Shown here: piece after piece, positions 41,544-49,826 of the stretch
How positions within the stretch are numbered: position 1 is the stretch's first letter
Layout of the letters: each line of letters opens with the position of its first letter
Assembly (NCBI GenBank): GCA_964498525.1
Contig: CAZCGU010000018.1
Location: 1-54,122 of the forward strand
Direction of reading: 5' to 3'
Origin: DTU098 sp964498525
Lineage (GTDB): Bacteria > Bacillota > Desulfotomaculia > Desulfotomaculales > Pelotomaculaceae
Length of the DNA: 54,122 nucleotides
The notes under the pieces: generated by a model
Told to the model about the DNA's origin: nothing
Database searches by the model: none
The model's input: the letters and a program-made list of their open reading frames with translations, nothing else
Translations under genes and position numbers: made by a program

Positions 41544-42107
41544 TTAAAAACTATTTTTATTTATCTTCTCAGTTCTAAGGTTCCCGCCAACTCTGGGTAT
41601 TAGTTCTACTGTATGTCCGTTATATGCGTTACCGGACCGATAAAAATCCATTTTTGCATCAGCAATATAATAAGATGTATTTGGGCCAAACAAATAATCT
41701 GGCCCATACCATGTTTTGCCTGTAGCGTATTTAAATTCATAATTACCAAGTGGCAATTTTACACTTGCTGACTCGCCGGAACGTATAAACATAGTTAAGA
41801 CAGTTTCTTTTGTATCCCAGTCTGCAACTTTAACAAAATAATTTAAATCACCGGATTGAGTTTTTACACCCAAAGGAGCTATGCCTTCCCCGGTAAAATA
41901 CTTATATGTAATGCCGCTTTGGGGTAAGGGCTTAACGGGTTGGTTGAAACTTATACTACTTTCTTTTTGGGGTAAATTTTGTTGTTGGCTTACCTTTTTA
42001 GATGCACTGTTTGGGGCCTGAGGAAGTTTAATAACATAATAGATACAAAATGACAGAAATATTATTAAACAAACCCCAAAGATATTTTTTAAAGTAGTTT
42101 GGTTCAT
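41544..42107 (-). CDS. membrane-anchored extracytoplasmic protein of unknown function
   Basis: 187 residues with one N-terminal helix (LKNIFGVCLIIFLSFCIYYVI) and an outside domain of about 120 residues. The domain is beta-rich with the pattern NYFVKVADWDTKETVLTMFIRSG, VKLPLGNYEFKYATG and TWYGPDYLFG, which I have seen in hypothetical proteins of plasmids and prophages, often close to surface or toxin genes. A Ser/Gln/Pro linker separates helix and domain. ATG at 42107 has AAGG 11 bases upstream. Function unknown; the location next to the exported copper amine oxidase-domain pair suggests accessory DNA. Confidence 0.7.
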   Translation of the reverse strand: MNQTTLKNIFGVCLIIFLSFCIYYVIKLPQAPNSASKKVSQQQNLPQKESSISFNQPVKPLPQSGITYKYFTGEGIAPLGVKTQSGDLNYFVKVADWDTKETVLTMFIRSGESASVKLPLGNYEFKYATGKTWYGPDYLFGPNTSYYIADAKMDFYRSGNAYNGHTVELIPRVGGNLRTEKINKNSF

Positions 42108-42840
42108 CCTATTCACAACCTTATAAATACAACTTACTTTCCCATTGTTCTCCACACAGGTAGAAAAATCCTACCATTAGAGGAAGGATTTTACCGATGA
42201 GATTTGTTTTTTGAACACCAGTGATGGGAATGCTTTCTACGCGAGTGCTACATATAGTAATACTCATAGGCTACACCGGTTGACTTGCCGCAGCGGTATC
42301 GGCTTCACAGTCCAAAGGACTTCCAAAGCCATGCCCATGACAAAGGAAGACCATTACCACTGTGGGGACAATAAATGAATGGCGGGCTTTCAAAAATGGG
42401 TATAAGTTCACCCCATCTGAAATATACGCAGAGGCGGCGCGGCCAGCGTTCCACTGCCTTATACCATATCCGGCAGGATCGTGCCGCAAAAATCCTTATT
42501 AATTTTTGCCAGGAAAGTTCGGAAAAGTGTTTCTAACCGGGTATGCCAGGTATTACTCTTCTGGATTAGGGCTTATTTAACTGAAAGTATCCAGCAAGTT
42601 TTTCCGTGCGTATATATTAAACCATTGGACTATATGGTAGAATTGGTAATAATATGGCTCTGCATTGCAGTTAAAATAATATTATATAAGGACCGTTGCT
42701 AAAAGGACGACTGCCACCAAAACAAACTGGCAACAGGTTAAAAGTGTAAGCAGATGCAAAAGGAGGCCTGGTAACACCCCAAATAATTAAATAACGTGCG
42801 TATCGGAGTGTAATAATTCATTAAAAAAGGAGGCAAATGA
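42108..42840. other. intergenic region upstream of the exported protein pair
   Basis: A 733-base gap. It contains hairpin copy B and, near 42758, a CAAAAGGAGG ... GGTAACACCCC sequence that resembles the leader just before the MACPF gene (44236-44250), which may be a leftover of duplication. No convincing coding frame. Confidence 0.4.
42303..42345. repeat. hairpin repeat, copy B (imperfect)
   Basis: Shares CCAAAGGACTTCC, AGCCATGCC and ATGAC with copy A, in the same order and spacing, but the right arm reads GGAAGACC and pairs poorly. Confidence 0.5.
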
Positions 42841-44019
42841 ATGAAATCTATTGTAATCCCCTGGCAGCGGAAAATCCCGTTACTGATGCTGGCGCTGTTA
42901 TGCCTGCTGGCGGTCATGATTATCTTTTCCCCAGTGGCGGATGCGGCGGAAAATGAGGACACGGTGCTGGTATTTACCATTGGCAGCAGCATTTATACTG
43001 TCAATGGCGCACCCCAGATCATGGATGTCAGCCCGGCCATTATTGAAGACCGGACCTTGCTGCCCATCAGGTTTGCCGCCACCCCCCTGGGCGCTGAAGT
43101 GGGCTGGGAAAATGAAACCCGAAAAGCAACCGTGTTGTTGGGCACAACCTTCATGGAACTGTGGATCGGACAAAGCAATGCGATGATCAATGGAAACGTC
43201 GTCCCCATAGACGTCGGCAACCCCAATGTTAAACCCCTGATCATCAGCGACCGGACCATGCTGCCCCTTCGCTTTGTTACCGAAAACCTGGGTTGTGAAG
43301 TGCAGTGGGAACAGGCCACCCAAAGGGTAACCATCATCAAAACCGGTTCTGCAACGGACGCCGGCAAAATACCCGGCATCAGTGTGGATCCCGGTAAAAT
43401 ATCTGATGTTAAGCAACCGGGCATTGACCCCGGTGATATTAAACTTTCGGACGAAACATCTGATTCCGGCAAGGACACCGGTAAAATACCTGACATCAAA
43501 CTCCCGGGCATTGACCCCGGTGATATTAAACTTTCGGGCGAAACACCGGATATTACCGATATTATTAAAATACCAATAACACTCCCTGAAATTTTTAAAA
43601 TTAACGATACGGCTTATTATGAAAATTACTACGGAACCATATTGACCACTGACGCCGGAAGACTTGCCACTCCCAGTAAAACATACCAGTGGGGAGTAAC
43701 CAATGATAAAGACATGAGCCTGCAGTATTTCACTTTCTTTTTGAAGCCGGACGGCAAGTATGAAAAATTCCGTGCTTCGTTTTTCCTTGACAGCAGCGCA
43801 AAGGCTGACCTGGTAATGAATTTAAGAAAGGAAACAAAGGACGGCATGGTCCTTAAGTCGCTAACCCTAAAACCCGGTGAAACTTTAGAAAACGTGACCG
43901 TAGATATCGGCGGTGTTAACAAGCTGTGCATCGAATCCGAGATAAGGATCAACCATGGCGTTGTTAAGAAAATAGTGGTTGGGGAGCCCGTATTTATTAA
44001 CAGCAACATCAATCCGTAA
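42841..44019 (+). CDS. exported protein with copper amine oxidase N-domain and an NPCBM-like C-terminus
   Basis: 392 residues: signal peptide (PLLMLALLCLLAVMIIFSPVADA), then a copper amine oxidase N1-type domain at about 38-175 with the paired motifs IIEDRTLLPIRFAATPLGAEVGW and IISDRTMLPLRFVTENLGCEVQW. This small beta domain is common in clostridial surface proteins and does not itself imply amine oxidase activity. A linker of IDPGDIKL/DPGKI repeats follows (a 39-base direct repeat at 43420 and 43507), then a C-terminal domain (INDTAYYENYYGT, FRASFFLDSSAKADLVMNL, VDIGGVNKLCIES) that looks like a carbohydrate-binding NPCBM beta-sandwich. ATG after AAAGGAGG. Its N-half is nearly identical to that of the next gene. 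Confidence 0.82.
   Translation: MKSIVIPWQRKIPLLMLALLCLLAVMIIFSPVADAAENEDTVLVFTIGSSIYTVNGAPQIMDVSPAIIEDRTLLPIRFAATPLGAEVGWENETRKATVLLGTTFMELWIGQSNAMINGNVVPIDVGNPNVKPLIISDRTMLPLRFVTENLGCEVQWEQATQRVTIIKTGSATDAGKIPGISVDPGKISDVKQPGIDPGDIKLSDETSDSGKDTGKIPDIKLPGIDPGDIKLSGETPDITDIIKIPITLPEIFKINDTAYYENYYGTILTTDAGRLATPSKTYQWGVTNDKDMSLQYFTFFLKPDGKYEKFRASFFLDSSAKADLVMNLRKETKDGMVLKSLTLKPGETLENVTVDIGGVNKLCIESEIRINHGVVKKIVVGEPVFINSNINP
42951..43358 (+). repeat. long direct repeat, copy 1 (copper amine oxidase N-domain)
   Basis: Aligns without any gap to 44452-44859, offset 1501 bases, with only scattered substitutions, many of them at third codon positions. Indicates recent duplication or gene conversion of the N-domain. 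Confidence 0.85.
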
Positions 44020-44136
44020 AGGACTGCCTTCGTTAGGGCGGGGGCAGCAGGGGAACAACCCGCCACAAATTCAAACAGGCCAGGACAACAAAGGAGGCCC
44101 CGGCCGCTGCCCGGAAGACCCAGTAAGAGAAAGCAG

Positions 44137-44208
44137 ACATAATGTTTTAAAGTTAACATTATGTTCTAAAGCGGATCGGCACAGGCTTATTCCGTCAGCG
44201 GATCGGCA
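44137..44208 (+). promoter_or_regulatory. inverted and direct repeats upstream of the MACPF gene
   Basis: ACATAATGTT (44137-44146) and AACATTATGT (44155-44164) form a perfect 10-base inverted repeat. Right after it, AGCGGATCGGCA occurs twice, at 44170-44181 and 44197-44208, 27 bases apart. The copy-1 gene has neither. Probable regulator-binding sites; regulator unknown. Confidence 0.5.
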
Positions 44209-44251
44209 TTTAAAAAGAGAAAATCACTTGGTCGCAAGGAGGGTAACACCA

Positions 44252-46459
44252 ATGAAGCCTATTGTAACCTTCTGGCAGCGGAAGAACCCGTTACTGTTAT
44301 TGGCAATGTCGTGCCTTTTGACCGTCATGATTATTTTCTCCCCTGTAACCGCCCAGGCTTTTAACCTGCCCATTGACCCATCGAAAATAACCACGACATC
44401 CGATCCTGGTGACCTTTCGAAAACAACAGGCGAAGCGGCGGGCACGACGAAAAATGCGGACACGGTGCTGGTTTTTACCATCGGCAGCAACACCTATACT
44501 ATCAATGGAGCACCCCAGATCATGGATGTCAGCCCGGCCATTATTGAAGACCGGACCTTGCTGCCCATAAGGTTTGCCGCCACCCCCCTGGGCGCTGAAG
44601 TGGACTGGGAAAATGAAACCCGGAAAGCAACAGTGTCGTTGGGCACAACCCTCATGGAACTGTGGATCGGACAAAGCAATGCGGTGATCAACGGAAAAAC
44701 CACCCCCATAGACGCCGGCAACACCAATGTAAAACCCCTGATCATCAGCGACCGGACCATGCTGCCCCTCCGCTTTGTTACCGAAAACCTGGGCTGTGAA
44801 GTGCAGTGGGAACAAGCCACCCAAAGGGTAACCATCACCAAAACCGGTTCTGTAACGGGCATCAGCAAAATACCCGATATCAGTATAGACACCGGTAAAA
44901 TGACCGACATAAAACTTTCTGGCATTGATCCTGGCAAGATCACCCTAAAACCTGATCTTACCATCCTTAAATCCGATGATACCACTGTGCTCAAAAATAC
45001 CTGGGCAAAGGATCAAAAAGGAAAAGAATACCCGGTAACCCTAAGTGAAGCCAATATCCCCGTGGTCATGCGAGTCGGCTGTGGTTATAATGTCTTTGAC
45101 AAATACGCGTCGGTTGATTCTTTAAAAGAACAGGTTTTAGACACGCAAAAGCTCATCCAGGCCCAAAGAATGGTGCGGGTTTATTACGACCAATATGATT
45201 CCGCCTCCATCGAGGAAAGATCCATCAAAGAATACAGTGAAAGCATGTCGGTCAATGCCAATGCCGGAGGAAGCTTTATGGGCTTTGGCGGCTCGGTAAG
45301 TACGCATTTTGCCAAAGGTTACACCCAGAGAACTGATCAGTATTTCGCCACCCACAGCCACATTAAAAAAGTGTACGGCGTCTATATCAAAACACCTGCC
45401 GCCGACAATTTAAAGAGCTACCTGACCAATGACGCCAACTCGTGGCTGAATAATAAGAGCATTTCCGCCGCTGATGTTTTTAACACCTTCGGCCACTACG
45501 TCCTTGTGGACACTATTACGGGAGGCCGGATCGATTACAGTGTTACTGCCAACTCCACGGCCTCTACCAATTTCGAAAACTTCTCCGTAGCTGCCAAAGC
45601 AGAATTTAACGCCGTAATCTTCGGCGCCAGCGCCAGCGCCGATTATGCAAAGATCAAGAACAGAGATGAATATTTTTCAGACAGGGACACCCAGTTCCAT
45701 AGGGATGGCGGTGCCGGTCTATACGAAGTTAATCTCTCCGATTCCAACGCATTGATTAATTGGGAAAACACCCTGGAATCCCGGGGGACGCTGGTCGATT
45801 TCGGCAAAAAAACAACCCGGGCGCTCATCCCGGTTTGGGAATTCTGCAACGATTCCAGCAGGAAAGACTACTTAAAAGCTGAATTTGATAAGATCAATTT
45901 GGCGGAAAAAAACAAGTGGCCGGTGGAAAAATACGTAACAATGATTCGTTTTGTAGCGCATAAAGACAAATGGGAGGCACAAAAAATGTGCCCCGGCGAT
46001 TACCAGTTGCGTGATATCAATTTGAATGAGGGCGCCGGTGGGGACTATATCTACTTGACCTTTTTACGGACAGAAATAGCAGATTGGGCCTTTCCACCGA
46101 TTACTGATTTGTTTATGGAATACTCGGATAAAGAACAGCATTGGGATAACCACACCGAATGGAGGAACCACAACGCCAACAATGCTTTGTTCCAGCGGGA
46201 AGATTTAGGGCTATGGGACGGCTTAAACCGGGGTGCGATAATTGACCCGTTCGATAAGAAAAAACGCAACTATGTCTTTCTATGTTCAACCAGTGATAAA
46301 ACCTTACCGCCTATAAAAGATCTGGTAGTTGTTTTAGATAAACCGGAAAGTGCCTACCCCGGCTGGGAAACCGTTTGCTGGCAAAACACCCATACCCCGG
46401 CCAATGTTAACGAAGGCACATTTATGGGCAAACCGGTTTATATTAAGTTCCGCCGGTAA
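44252..46459 (+). CDS. exported MACPF (perforin-like) protein with copper amine oxidase N-domain
   Basis: 735 residues: signal peptide (LLLLAMSCLLTVMIIFSPVTAQA), copper amine oxidase N1 domain near 70-205, a DIKLSGIDPGKI linker, then a MACPF pore-forming domain at about 270-560. Its signature is FNTFGHYVLVDTITGGRID, equivalent to the (Y/W)G(T/S)H(F/Y)x6GG motif, preceded by MRVGCGYNVFDKYA and flanked by Ser/Ala/Gly-rich segments (SVNANAGGSFMGFGGSV; ASASADYAK) that could become membrane hairpins. The last 170 residues start with RDINLNEGAGGDYIYLTFLR, the signature of a beta-prism MABP-like module, as in the Photorhabdus MACPF protein. ATG 44252 after AAGGAGGG is the start. Probably a secreted or wall-held pore-former; target unknown. 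Confidence 0.88.
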   Translation: MKPIVTFWQRKNPLLLLAMSCLLTVMIIFSPVTAQAFNLPIDPSKITTTSDPGDLSKTTGEAAGTTKNADTVLVFTIGSNTYTINGAPQIMDVSPAIIEDRTLLPIRFAATPLGAEVDWENETRKATVSLGTTLMELWIGQSNAVINGKTTPIDAGNTNVKPLIISDRTMLPLRFVTENLGCEVQWEQATQRVTITKTGSVTGISKIPDISIDTGKMTDIKLSGIDPGKITLKPDLTILKSDDTTVLKNTWAKDQKGKEYPVTLSEANIPVVMRVGCGYNVFDKYASVDSLKEQVLDTQKLIQAQRMVRVYYDQYDSASIEERSIKEYSESMSVNANAGGSFMGFGGSVSTHFAKGYTQRTDQYFATHSHIKKVYGVYIKTPAADNLKSYLTNDANSWLNNKSISAADVFNTFGHYVLVDTITGGRIDYSVTANSTASTNFENFSVAAKAEFNAVIFGASASADYAKIKNRDEYFSDRDTQFHRDGGAGLYEVNLSDSNALINWENTLESRGTLVDFGKKTTRALIPVWEFCNDSSRKDYLKAEFDKINLAEKNKWPVEKYVTMIRFVAHKDKWEAQKMCPGDYQLRDINLNEGAGGDYIYLTFLRTEIADWAFPPITDLFMEYSDKEQHWDNHTEWRNHNANNALFQREDLGLWDGLNRGAIIDPFDKKKRNYVFLCSTSDKTLPPIKDLVVVLDKPESAYPGWETVCWQNTHTPANVNEGTFMGKPVYIKFRR
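44452..44859 (+). repeat. long direct repeat, copy 2 (copper amine oxidase N-domain)
   Basis: Second copy of the 42951-43358 repeat, gap-free over 408 bases. After its end the two genes share only the short DPGKI-type linker theme before their unrelated C-terminal domains. Confidence 0.85.
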
Positions 46460-46926
46460 CGGTTAGCGCAGGTGAAAGCTAACGCGGGTACAGTTGGTGC
46501 GGGTAAAATAGGTACCGGTAATGGCTAATACAGGCGCGGCGTGGGGGCCCGTCCCAGGATTGCCGAAAAAGACTAATTGTCACCCTGAAGGATTATTTAA
46601 CACCACTTCAGAAGGGCAAGCAAGGGGTTACCGCTATACGGCAGTCCAGGATTCGTCCCCCCGGCGCCGCACTGATCACAGGGGCCAATGCACCAACGTT
46701 TTACCCCACTATCTTAACGGCATTATCCCTTATCGCTAAAACCAGCTCCACAATCCGCTTTTGTCTGGCCCCGTATGTCAACCCAAGCCTTTTGACTGAC
46801 ACACAACATCAGGATCAAGCTAAAACAAAACCAATCAAATTAAAATATTCTTTGTTTTTATTAACGCAACTATTTCTTGAGAATTACCAAAGCATATACA
46901 TAATTTATCAACTCATTTTTGGTTTT
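46460..46926. other. intergenic region after the MACPF gene
   Basis: 467 bases between convergent genes. The first 80 bases are low-complexity (repeated GCGGGTA/GGTACCGGTAA/GGCTAA themes) and the rest shows no frame. No clear terminator. Confidence 0.35.
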
Positions 46927-47682
46927 TCATATAGCAATCTCCAGGCCGATGGGGCAATGATCGCTGCCCATAACATCTGAATAAATTTGCGCATCCTGGA
47001 TCAGACCTTTTATCCGTTCCGATACAAGAAAGTAATCAATACGCCAACCGACATTTTTTATACGTGCGTTAAACATGTAGGACCACCAGGTGTACGCCCC
47101 CTCTTGATCCGGATTTAAATGCCGGAATGTATCAATAAATCCCGCTTTTAATAACTCTGTCATTTTTTCGCGTTCCTGCGGGGAAAATCCCGCGTTGCGC
47201 TCATTGGATTTCGGATTTTTCAAATCAATCTCCCGGTGAGCCACATTCAAATCTCCACAGACTATCACCGGTTTTTTTGCATCTAGATTTTTTAAATGGC
47301 GGCAAAAATCATCCTGCCAGATCATCCGGTAAGCAAGCCGGGTCAGTCCCCTTTGCGCATTGGGAACATACGCGTTCACAAGATAGAAGTCAGGATATTC
47401 AAGAGTGATTACGCGTCCCTCCAAACCGTGCTCTTCTTGGCCCAGATCAAATGATACAGAATTTGCTTTGTTCCTGGAGAATACAGCTGTACCTGAATAA
47501 CCCTTTTTAACGGCGCTGTTCCAGTATTCCTCGTAGTCTTCCAGCTCAATGTCCGCCTGCCCCTGCTGCATTTTTGTTTCCTGCAGGCAGAATATATCGG
47601 CTTCCACAGACCGGAAGAATTGAATAAATCCTTTATTTATACAGGCACGCAAACCGTTGACATTCCAAGAAATGAGTTTCAT
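46927..47682 (-). CDS. xth: exodeoxyribonuclease III / AP endonuclease
   Basis: 251-residue Mg-dependent DNA repair enzyme that cuts at abasic sites and trims 3' ends. Motifs of the ExoIII/APE1 family are complete: SWNVNGLRA at the start, CLQETKMQ (metal Glu), NAYVPNAQRG (catalytic Tyr), CGDLNVAH (Asp and Asn), WRIDYFLVS and the terminal GSDHCPIGLEI with the catalytic Asp-His pair. ATG after AGGAG. Monocistronic; AT-rich surroundings. Confidence 0.95.
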   Translation of the reverse strand: MKLISWNVNGLRACINKGFIQFFRSVEADIFCLQETKMQQGQADIELEDYEEYWNSAVKKGYSGTAVFSRNKANSVSFDLGQEEHGLEGRVITLEYPDFYLVNAYVPNAQRGLTRLAYRMIWQDDFCRHLKNLDAKKPVIVCGDLNVAHREIDLKNPKSNERNAGFSPQEREKMTELLKAGFIDTFRHLNPDQEGAYTWWSYMFNARIKNVGWRIDYFLVSERIKGLIQDAQIYSDVMGSDHCPIGLEIAI

Positions 47683-48039
47683 GAATTTCTCCTGTGCTTT
47701 TTTGTCCGGACAACATTTTGTCTGGCGGGTATATTATTAAATTTCGCTTCACAACAGGATGATCCTTTAATTTTCGCCTGAAACTAATCAGGGTGTAAAA
47801 GATTAAAGCCATATCACTGTATCGGCGCCAATCCCATAATTAATCCTCATATACGATAACCGCTGCTATGGCGCCGTTGTCCGGTCTGCCCCGCAGTTGA
47901 CGTTTTCTGCAACAAGTCTTCATGGCACAAAGGTCCGGTCTTGCTGGGATTACCGGACCCAAGAAGGATAATATCGCCAAAAAGTTGAATATCCTAACAT
48001 ATCGCAATTTCGTTATTAATAGCATAAGGGGTGGGTTTG
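47683..48039. other. upstream region of the Sia-type operon
   Basis: 357 bases between divergent genes. A perfect GGTCCGGT/ACCGGACC inverted repeat (47932-47939 and 47952-47959) lies about 80 bases before the first gene and may be an operator or RNA hairpin. No c-di-GMP riboswitch core was found. Confidence 0.45.
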
Positions 48040-48594
48040 ATGCTGGCCCAAAACTATTACCGGTATAAGCAATACTTCGATCAGGGCGGTGTTATTTTCT
48101 CATTTTCCGGATTCATTTCGGAAGAGATTCTGTTTGCGCTGGGAGATGCGCTGAGAAAGAAGCTGTCCCTGGAGGATACGGATGCCAACACGATCAAGCG
48201 CGTGTTCTCCGTATTTGTTGAACAGGTGCAGAATATCATCCGCTATTCTATTGAGCGTGTCGACTGCGTAAACAAAGATGCGCCGGCCGCACTGAGCTCG
48301 GGTATTATTATTGTTGGTTTCGAGGACGGACAGTTCTATGTGGGATGCGGCAATACAGTTTACAGTGATGATGTGGCAGGCCTGCGGGAAAACCTCGAGA
48401 TTCTCAGGAAACTGGACAAAGACGAACTCCGCGCTTTTTACCGTGAGAAACTTAAAGAGGAGACCGACGACTCGCGCCAAGGGGCGAACCTGGGCCTGAT
48501 AGAGATTGCCCGGCGTTCTAGCGTGCCCATCGAATTTGAATTTCTGGATATTGATGCAAACAAGGTATTCTTCTGCATCAAGTCCTACATATAG
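48040..48594 (+). CDS. siaB: SiaB-family protein kinase
   Basis: 184 residues of the SiaB/DUF6272 family, a GHKL-type kinase that phosphorylates SiaC. It begins YYRYKQYFDQGGVIFSFSGFISEEI, and ATP-site features are visible: an N-box-like VFSVFVEQVQNIIRYS, the strand GIIIVGFEDGQFYVGCGN and the late glycine motif RQGANLGLIEIARRS. In Pseudomonas the kinase and the phosphatase SiaA set the phosphorylation state of SiaC, which when unphosphorylated activates the cyclase SiaD. ATG at 48040 with AAGGGG 8 bases upstream is the start. First gene of a four-gene cluster. Confidence 0.87.
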   Translation: MLAQNYYRYKQYFDQGGVIFSFSGFISEEILFALGDALRKKLSLEDTDANTIKRVFSVFVEQVQNIIRYSIERVDCVNKDAPAALSSGIIIVGFEDGQFYVGCGNTVYSDDVAGLRENLEILRKLDKDELRAFYREKLKEETDDSRQGANLGLIEIARRSSVPIEFEFLDIDANKVFFCIKSYI

Positions 48595-48610
48595 AAGCGA
48601 GGTAATAAGA

Positions 48611-48994
48611 GTGGAGAATATTTACATCGCGCCTTCCGAACGGACGCCTGAGATAGATTTTGATTTTGTGAACGGCAAACTTAGCATAAAAGGGGAAGCC
48701 TACCCCGAAGACGCTTCAAACTTCTTTGGCCCGCTGCTGAGTTCGATTCATAAGTATTTGCAGACCAAGCCGCAGCGCGAGGTAATGCTGGATATTCATC
48801 TGGAGTATTTTAACAGCAGCAGCGCTAAAGCATTGATGAATCTCCTTAAGATCATGGATGAATCAGTTGAAGCAGGCGCCCGGGCAGTTGTTCGCTGGCA
48901 TTACAACGAAAACGACGAAACTATGCAGGAATTTGGCGAAGATTTTTCAGAAGATCTTCGATTTCTTCGCTATGAAATGGTGAGGATAGGTTAG
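48611..48994 (+). CDS. siaC: SiaC-family regulatory phosphoprotein (DUF1987)
   Basis: 127 residues, the usual length of SiaC. It matches along the chain: YIAPSERTPEIDFDF, GKLSIKGEAYPEDASNFFGPLL, and the phospho-loop region LEYFNSSSAKALMNLLKIMDE. The Pseudomonas protein is phosphorylated on a Thr in that loop; here a Ser cluster (69-71) takes its place, which would alter but not exclude kinase use. It should switch between SiaB, the phosphatase and the cyclase. GTG at 48611 follows GAGG, 16 bases behind siaB. The stop overlaps the next gene start (TAGTG). Confidence 0.88.
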   Translation: MENIYIAPSERTPEIDFDFVNGKLSIKGEAYPEDASNFFGPLLSSIHKYLQTKPQREVMLDIHLEYFNSSSAKALMNLLKIMDESVEAGARAVVRWHYNENDETMQEFGEDFSEDLRFLRYEMVRIG

Positions 48995-49800
48995 TGGAAT
49001 ACAGTCTCTTTGACCATGAAAAGAAAGTGATTGAGCGGGCTGAACAATTAGTAGCCGGATTGGTATGCGATCCGGAAGAAATTAAAGCATGCCTGGTCAA
49101 CCTTATTGATACATTTCGCCAAAGCTATCGGGAACAGCACCGCCTGATCCGAGTGAGCGACCGCCAGCAGGAGCAGCTCCGGCTGGTCAAGGAAGAGCTG
49201 TTGGTCAAAACCAAATTATTGGAACGTCAGGCGAACGCTATGAAGACGCTCAATGAGGATTTGGCTTCGGAAATTGCTTTTCGCAGGCGGGCGGAAGAGG
49301 AATTGCGCATCATGGCCAATACTGACGCGCTGACCGGCGTAAACAATCGGCGCAGGTTCCTGGAAATATTCGAAGATGAAATCCGGAGGGCGAAAAGAAC
49401 CGGCCATCCGCTCAGTTTCATGATGCTGGACATTGACCGTTTCAAAACTGTGAATGACCAATACGGACACGCGGTCGGGGATCAAGTTCTCCGCCATTTC
49501 GCCGGCGTCTTGCAGGGCAGCTTCCGGGAAATCGATGTGATCGGCCGCCTGGGAGGGGAGGAATTTGGCGTGATATTGCCCGATACTTCGGCTCAAAACG
49601 CTGCAGTTGTTGCCGAACGCCTGCGGAGCATTGTTGAAAGCCGGGAAATCAAAGCGGCTGGAAATACGTTTTACATCACGGTTAGTATCGGCGCGGCGCA
49701 AATGAAAGCGGGAGAATCCGGATATCAGCTGATTGCCCGGGCCGATGCCGCAATGTATGCCGCTAAACAGAGCGGCCGCAACCGGGTCGAAATGGCTTAA
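48994..49800 (+). CDS. siaD: SiaD-like diguanylate cyclase
   Basis: 268 residues: a helical N-terminus with a coiled coil (about 40-100, RQQEQLRLVKEELLVKTKLL) and a GGDEF domain from about 105. The cyclase core is LTGVNNRRRF, FMMLDIDRFKTVND, RLGGEEFGV (active) and ADAAMYAAKQSGRNRV. An RxxD product-inhibition site, REID, lies 5 residues before GGEEF. The coiled-coil stalk is where SiaC is known to bind and dimerise SiaD in Pseudomonas. It therefore makes c-di-GMP when SiaC is unphosphorylated. GTG at 48994 overlaps the siaC stop by one base. Confidence 0.9.
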   Translation: MEYSLFDHEKKVIERAEQLVAGLVCDPEEIKACLVNLIDTFRQSYREQHRLIRVSDRQQEQLRLVKEELLVKTKLLERQANAMKTLNEDLASEIAFRRRAEEELRIMANTDALTGVNNRRRFLEIFEDEIRRAKRTGHPLSFMMLDIDRFKTVNDQYGHAVGDQVLRHFAGVLQGSFREIDVIGRLGGEEFGVILPDTSAQNAAVVAERLRSIVESREIKAAGNTFYITVSIGAAQMKAGESGYQLIARADAAMYAAKQSGRNRVEMA

Positions 49801-49826
49801 CACGACTTTCAGGAGGTGGGCGTAAT

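Noticed and set aside
42481..42702. 73-residue plus-strand frame in the gap before the exported pair
   Set aside because: No ribosome binding site, no recognisable domain and codon use unlike its neighbours.
42898..43511. Long minus-strand frames opposite the copper amine oxidase N-domains, here and again at 44297-44994
   Set aside because: They are mirror frames of a conserved coding repeat; neither has a ribosome binding site or a recognisable product.
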